Below the pieces are notes generated by a model. It searched no databases. It saw only the letters and a list, made by a program, of their open reading frames with translations, and was not told the DNA's origin. From JBEBSD01 sp040394475 (GTDB taxonomy: Bacteria; Bacteroidota; Bacteroidia; Cytophagales; Spirosomataceae), in the NCBI GenBank assembly GCA_040394475.1, contig JBEBSD010000003.1, positions 1 through 64,000 of the forward strand: a DNA stretch of 64,000 nt, written 5' to 3'. Each line of letters starts with the position of its first letter. The stretch's first letter is position 1. The position numbers and the translations under genes are program-made. Below, in pieces: positions 60,741-64,000 of this stretch.

Positions 60741-61170
60741 AGATAGCTAACGAGCGCTTAAAACGGTTTGCAAGAGAAGAGCAGAAACGAAAAAAGATTT
60801 TCGTACTAAGCGGAAATACTATCTGATCGTATGTGAAGGTGAAAAGACCGAGCCCAATTATTTCCAGGGCCTGAAAGACGACCTATCCAAAGGGGTATTG
60901 ACCTATTACCAGATTGATATTGAAGGAATCGGAAGAAATACACTATCGCTGATAGACGAAGCTGTCCGGCTAAAGAAAGCCTACGAACAGGGAAGCAACC
61001 GGCCAATTGACAAGCTCTGGGTAGTTTTTGACCGGGACAGCTTCTAAGATGCTGCAATCAGAAACGCTAAAAGACTGAGTGATAAATTTATAGATAGTCA
61101 GGATTATGCGGAACATAACCCCTGTACGATGGTATGGAAATTGGTGAAAGAGCTGATGGAATTGAGATAG
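60725..61170 (+). pseudogene. broken rloB
   Basis: Frame 1 from ATG 60725 gives MARKIKIANERLKRFAREEQ and RKKIFVLSGNTI, ending at TGA 60824. The -1 frame then carries RloB hallmarks: RKYYLIVCEGEKTEPNYFQG, IDIEGIGRNTLSLIDEAV and DKLWVVFDRDSF, followed by an in-frame TAA at 61045-61047. After that come AAIRNAKRL and, at the end, HNPCTMVWKLVKELMELR, which resembles the RloB C-terminus. The middle (ELWxLLHF section) is missing. So three lesions are seen: a shift at the A6G run (60790-60796), a stop, and an internal deletion. The gene cannot make normal RloB. Confidence 0.85.
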
Positions 61171-61217
61171 AAGTCTCTATCATCTCTGATGTACTTTTTA
61201 AGATCCCTCATACGGAG

Positions 61218-62756
61218 CTAAAGCATTTTTTTCAGATCTTCCAGCGTAACACCATGCATCCATTGAATGGCATTGACATCTGTTCTTCCATCTGGCTTGA
61301 TTACAACGTAACTAGGGTAACCTGATTTTTTGAACAGTTCAAACAGCTCGTTGATGTGGTTCTCGTCGACATATACATGTGTGCCCGGTAGCTCCAGTTC
61401 CACAATTTTGTTCGTCCATTTGTCCTCTTTCGAGCCCCCGGAGGTGCACAAATAAACAAACTCAACCGGTAAGTTTTGCCGCTTCGTTTCTTGGTGGAGG
61501 TTCTTGCTGTAAGGCATTTGCTCCATACACGGAGCACACCAGGTAGCCCATATGTCGAGGATGATCAGTTTGTCGGGATAAGCGCTTCGGATGGCCTTGA
61601 GAAGGTCGCGCCCAGTGGTTTTGTCGCTGACAAACAGATGCCCGCCGAAAGGGGTTTCCAGTTTGAAAATGCCGATTTCCGACTTTTCATTTTTGGATTC
61701 GGAAATGACCAGTAGACTATCTACCCGATTTGCCTTCATCGTAACCTCCTCCAGGTATTTTTTAAGGGAAGCTTTTTGCCAGTCTCTTTCCAAAATGGAA
61801 TGTGCTTTTTCGAAAATGCGCTTTTGTTCGGTAATATCCGGGTCTTCTATCTGGAACATCAGCAGTCCGCCATAGTCCTTTCCAAAAGTGGAATCGATCC
61901 CTGAAAGCAGGTTAGCGTGATCAACGGATTGCTTCATTCGCTCGCTCCTGCTGGTCAGGTAAGCATACAAAAGGTATTTCAACAGGATTTTGCTACTGTT
62001 GGATATCGCGTAAATCGGGTGTTCCAGATATTCACTGAAGTCGTAGCCTATTTCAGGGTCTCTTCTATTTTTACTAAAATATCTGAAATAGTACGTGGCC
62101 TTCCATTGCAGATAATCAGATTTCGTTTCATTGTCAATCAGGAATTTAAACTGACTCCCGTGCACTGCTACAAAACGCTGATCGGCTTCCTGACGTACGG
62201 CAAGCAAAGAATCGAGCCTGGGAAAATAGCGATCATCCGGCTTGTATGCCATCGCATAGAGATCGAAATCGAGTTGGTTTTTTCTTTTGAAACCGTAATA
62301 GCGATTCATGGTACTGCAGACGGCGGAATCGGGGCCATTAAATTTCAGGACTTCATCGTTTTGATACCCGTCAGGCTGTTTGAGAATTTTCAGGTCCAGG
62401 TCGATAAACACCCCGTCGTGAACATAGAGACACAGGCTCATGAGTTTGTCGATCATGAACCAGATCTGCTGGTACGGCAATGGCTCAAAAACAGTAATTT
62501 CGAATGTCCCGTCGTTCTGAAGCTTTATTACTTCCTTCCCTTGCGTATCGCCGATCAGGTAGACTTTGTGGGCGGTGACTTTTAGTCCCGCCAATTCTTC
62601 AGGACTGGCATTTCTTATTCTTCCCGTGACTTTGGGAGTGGTTTTGGTGAAATAGATTTTTCCGAATTCCTGATTGGTGATAGCGATTGGCTCCTGCTGG
62701 GCGGAACACGCGCCATTTGCGAGTAAAATAAGTAAGAGTGTCGTCAGAAGCCTCAT
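61218..62756 (-). CDS. TlpA-like thioredoxin-fold protein with long N-terminal domain
   Basis: A 512-residue exported protein. A signal peptide covers about residues 1-19 (TTLLLILLANGACSAQ; Cys16 could also be lipidated). Residues ~25-130 resemble a beta-sandwich DUF4369-like part (TPKVTGRIRNASPEELAG). A helical middle section follows. The C-terminal ~150 residues form a thioredoxin domain: LIILDIWATWCAPCMEQMPY with the active-site WCAPC, then LPVEFVYLCTSGG and a cis-Pro equivalent in KSGYPSYVVIKPDGR. Such proteins reduce or isomerise disulfides in the cell envelope. It stands alone, converging on the broken rloB. Confidence 0.88.
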   Translation of the reverse strand: MRLLTTLLLILLANGACSAQQEPIAITNQEFGKIYFTKTTPKVTGRIRNASPEELAGLKVTAHKVYLIGDTQGKEVIKLQNDGTFEITVFEPLPYQQIWFMIDKLMSLCLYVHDGVFIDLDLKILKQPDGYQNDEVLKFNGPDSAVCSTMNRYYGFKRKNQLDFDLYAMAYKPDDRYFPRLDSLLAVRQEADQRFVAVHGSQFKFLIDNETKSDYLQWKATYYFRYFSKNRRDPEIGYDFSEYLEHPIYAISNSSKILLKYLLYAYLTSRSERMKQSVDHANLLSGIDSTFGKDYGGLLMFQIEDPDITEQKRIFEKAHSILERDWQKASLKKYLEEVTMKANRVDSLLVISESKNEKSEIGIFKLETPFGGHLFVSDKTTGRDLLKAIRSAYPDKLIILDIWATWCAPCMEQMPYSKNLHQETKRQNLPVEFVYLCTSGGSKEDKWTNKIVELELPGTHVYVDENHINELFELFKKSGYPSYVVIKPDGRTDVNAIQWMHGVTLEDLKKML

Positions 62757-62970
62757 TAGGATATCAGATTGATTGAACTATGCCTGGAATTCCCTCCAAA
62801 AACTAATAATTTAGTTACTGTCGCTTTAAAGAAAAGTACTAGCAATGAGTGGTTTTTATCTGCTTACGCGACAGGCATATAAAATAAAAAGCATTTATAA
62901 AACCCGCATCAGGTTCAGAGGGATTGTAAAAATCCGTAATCCCGGTGTCTGGCCTGACCAGGTCGTCAGC

Positions 62971-64000
62971 TCAGAAATATCGCTTGGAATCCTCGGGCCG
63001 GATCTGCGTTAATTCTCCGTTGTAATGCCGCAAATCGCAAGGTTTGAACGGATATTTCCTGATCGCATCTTCATGGATATCGATACCCAGCCCGGGCTTA
63101 TCCGGAATGGACATGAACCCATTCGAAAAGTCGACCGCTTCATTCGTGATTTCCTGTCGCCAGGGGACGTCGCTGCTCATGGTTTCGTGGAGGTAATAGT
63201 TGGGCAGGTTGCCGGCGAGCTGTAAAGTTGCCGCATTGGCGACAGGACCGCTGGGATTGTGCGGACAAACAGGGAGATGGTAGGCCTCCGCCATTGCTGC
63301 AATTTTTTTAACTTCTCCGATCCCGCCCGCGTGGCTCACATCCGGCTGGATAACGTCGGCGGCGCGCATTTCAAGCATCGTCCGGAATTCCCAGCGGTTG
63401 TAAAGCCGCTCACCGGCTGACACCGGTACCGGTATGCGTCGCTTTATTTCGGCCAGGCCTTCCAGGTTTTGCGGCGGGATTGGCTCTTCAAACCATAGAA
63501 TATTAAAATCTTTCATGGCATTCCCGATCCTTACGGCGGTGGGGATATCGAAACGGCCGTGCCCTTCAATGATGATCTCTGCCCGGTCTCCGACCGCGTC
63601 ACGGACTGCCCCAATGCAATCCATGGCCTGCCGAAACTGGTGTGTGTCCAGCTGCAGATAAGCGTTCCCGAACGGGTCCCATTTCAACACCTGGAAGCCA
63701 TTATTTACCGCAATACCGGCCTTTTCGGCAAATTGGGAGGGAGTCTTTGCGGGTGCAAACCAGCCATTTGCATAACACCTGACACGATCCCTCACCTTCC
63801 CGCCAAGCAGTTGAAAAACCGGTACCCCCAAATCCTTTCCTTTGATGTCCCATAACGCCATTTCAATGCCGGCAATCGCACTCATTAAAACGGGACCGCC
63901 GCGCCAGTAACCATCCCGGTATGCGTTATGCCAGAACTCCTCGATCCGGTGCGGGTCTTTTCCGATCAATGCCCTTTCGAGATCCATGCAGGCCTGGGCA
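62971..64000 (-). CDS. mandelate racemase/muconate lactonizing family protein, galactonate-dehydratase-like (5' end outside window)
   Basis: At least 342 residues of an enolase-superfamily sugar-acid dehydratase. The frame remains open past the ATG at 63987 to the window edge (AQACMDLERALIGK), and the N-terminal capping domain is incomplete, so the gene continues beyond 64000. Barrel motifs: MSAIAGIEMALWDIKGKDLG, IIIEGHGRFDIPTAVRI (general base region), LWFEEPIPPQNLEGL and VSAGERLYNRWEF (metal-binding Glu residues), ADVIQPDVSHAGGIGEVKKI and LPVCPHNPSGPVANAATLQL (catalytic His). The pattern ERLYNRWEF with CPHNPSGP is nearest to D-galactonate dehydratase. Its product type matches the aldolase of locus 1. 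Confidence 0.88.
   Translation of the reverse strand, partial: AQACMDLERALIGKDPHRIEEFWHNAYRDGYWRGGPVLMSAIAGIEMALWDIKGKDLGVPVFQLLGGKVRDRVRCYANGWFAPAKTPSQFAEKAGIAVNNGFQVLKWDPFGNAYLQLDTHQFRQAMDCIGAVRDAVGDRAEIIIEGHGRFDIPTAVRIGNAMKDFNILWFEEPIPPQNLEGLAEIKRRIPVPVSAGERLYNRWEFRTMLEMRAADVIQPDVSHAGGIGEVKKIAAMAEAYHLPVCPHNPSGPVANAATLQLAGNLPNYYLHETMSSDVPWRQEITNEAVDFSNGFMSIPDKPGLGIDIHEDAIRKYPFKPCDLRHYNGELTQIRPEDSKRYF

Overview
The window comes from a member of the Bacteroidota (Bacteroidetes). The evidence is two ECF-sigma/FecR-linked SusC/SusD pairs, SPOR-free SurA-like isomerases, a RecB/AddA-like helicase of the Bacteroidota type, Arm-DNA-bind integrase debris, and promoters fitting the phylum-specific pattern TTG-N20-TAnnTTTG with few Shine-Dalgarno sequences. 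GC content looks close to one half. Genus cannot be decided from the sequence alone.

Layout. 1-11.0 kb: glycan-use locus 1. A leftward ECF sigma gene is divergent from fecR-susC-susD, a secreted glycoside-hydrolase-like protein and an HpcH/HpaI aldolase. 11.1-17.7 kb: a methyltransferase converges on a leftward run of site-2 protease, HAD phosphatase, UvrD/AddA-like helicase and an outer-membrane protein. 18.0-22.9 kb: leftward hisS-hisG-hisD-hisC. 23.1-31.6 kb: housekeeping and envelope genes (small basic protein, membrane protein, methyltransferase, lipoprotein, two periplasmic peptidyl-prolyl isomerases, agmatine deiminase, YceI). 31.9-38.4 kb: a HipA-like kinase/DUF3037 pair, dacB, then beta-CASP nuclease-accA-asparaginase and a tRNA-Ser(GGA).

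38.4-40.75 kb is a scar of mobile DNA beside the tRNA: an integrase N-terminal fragment, a small ORF with an in-frame stop, a DNA-binding-like ORF and a complete IS630-type element with its TA duplication. 40.9-51.4 kb is glycan-use locus 2, all leftward: ECF sigma, fecR, susC, susD, an all-alpha-barrel-like secreted protein and a beta-propeller protein. A 250-bp copy of the fecR 5' end and leader sits in front of the sigma gene. 51.5-59 kb: a DUF5009/HGSNAT-like membrane acyltransferase and a tripartite RND efflux operon. 59.4-61.2 kb: an RloA/AbiLi-type ATPase behind two identical dyads, with a broken rloB. 61.2-64 kb: a TlpA-like thioredoxin protein and a galactonate-dehydratase-like enolase-superfamily gene that runs off the right edge.

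How parts work together. Each sigma/FecR pair probably relays a signal from its SusC transporter to switch on that locus. The aldolase of locus 1 and the dehydratase at the right edge both fit sugar-acid breakdown. Between genes, several arrays have an exact 7-bp period (5821-5855, 17772-17897, 20447-20642, 30756-30797); the largest lies inside the his operon. The most interesting items are these heptamer arrays, the HipA-like/DUF3037 pair, the RloA operator dyads with the decayed rloB (which carries a dnaX-like slippery heptamer exactly at its frameshift), the duplicated fecR leader around the sigma gene, and the tRNA-Ser scar.
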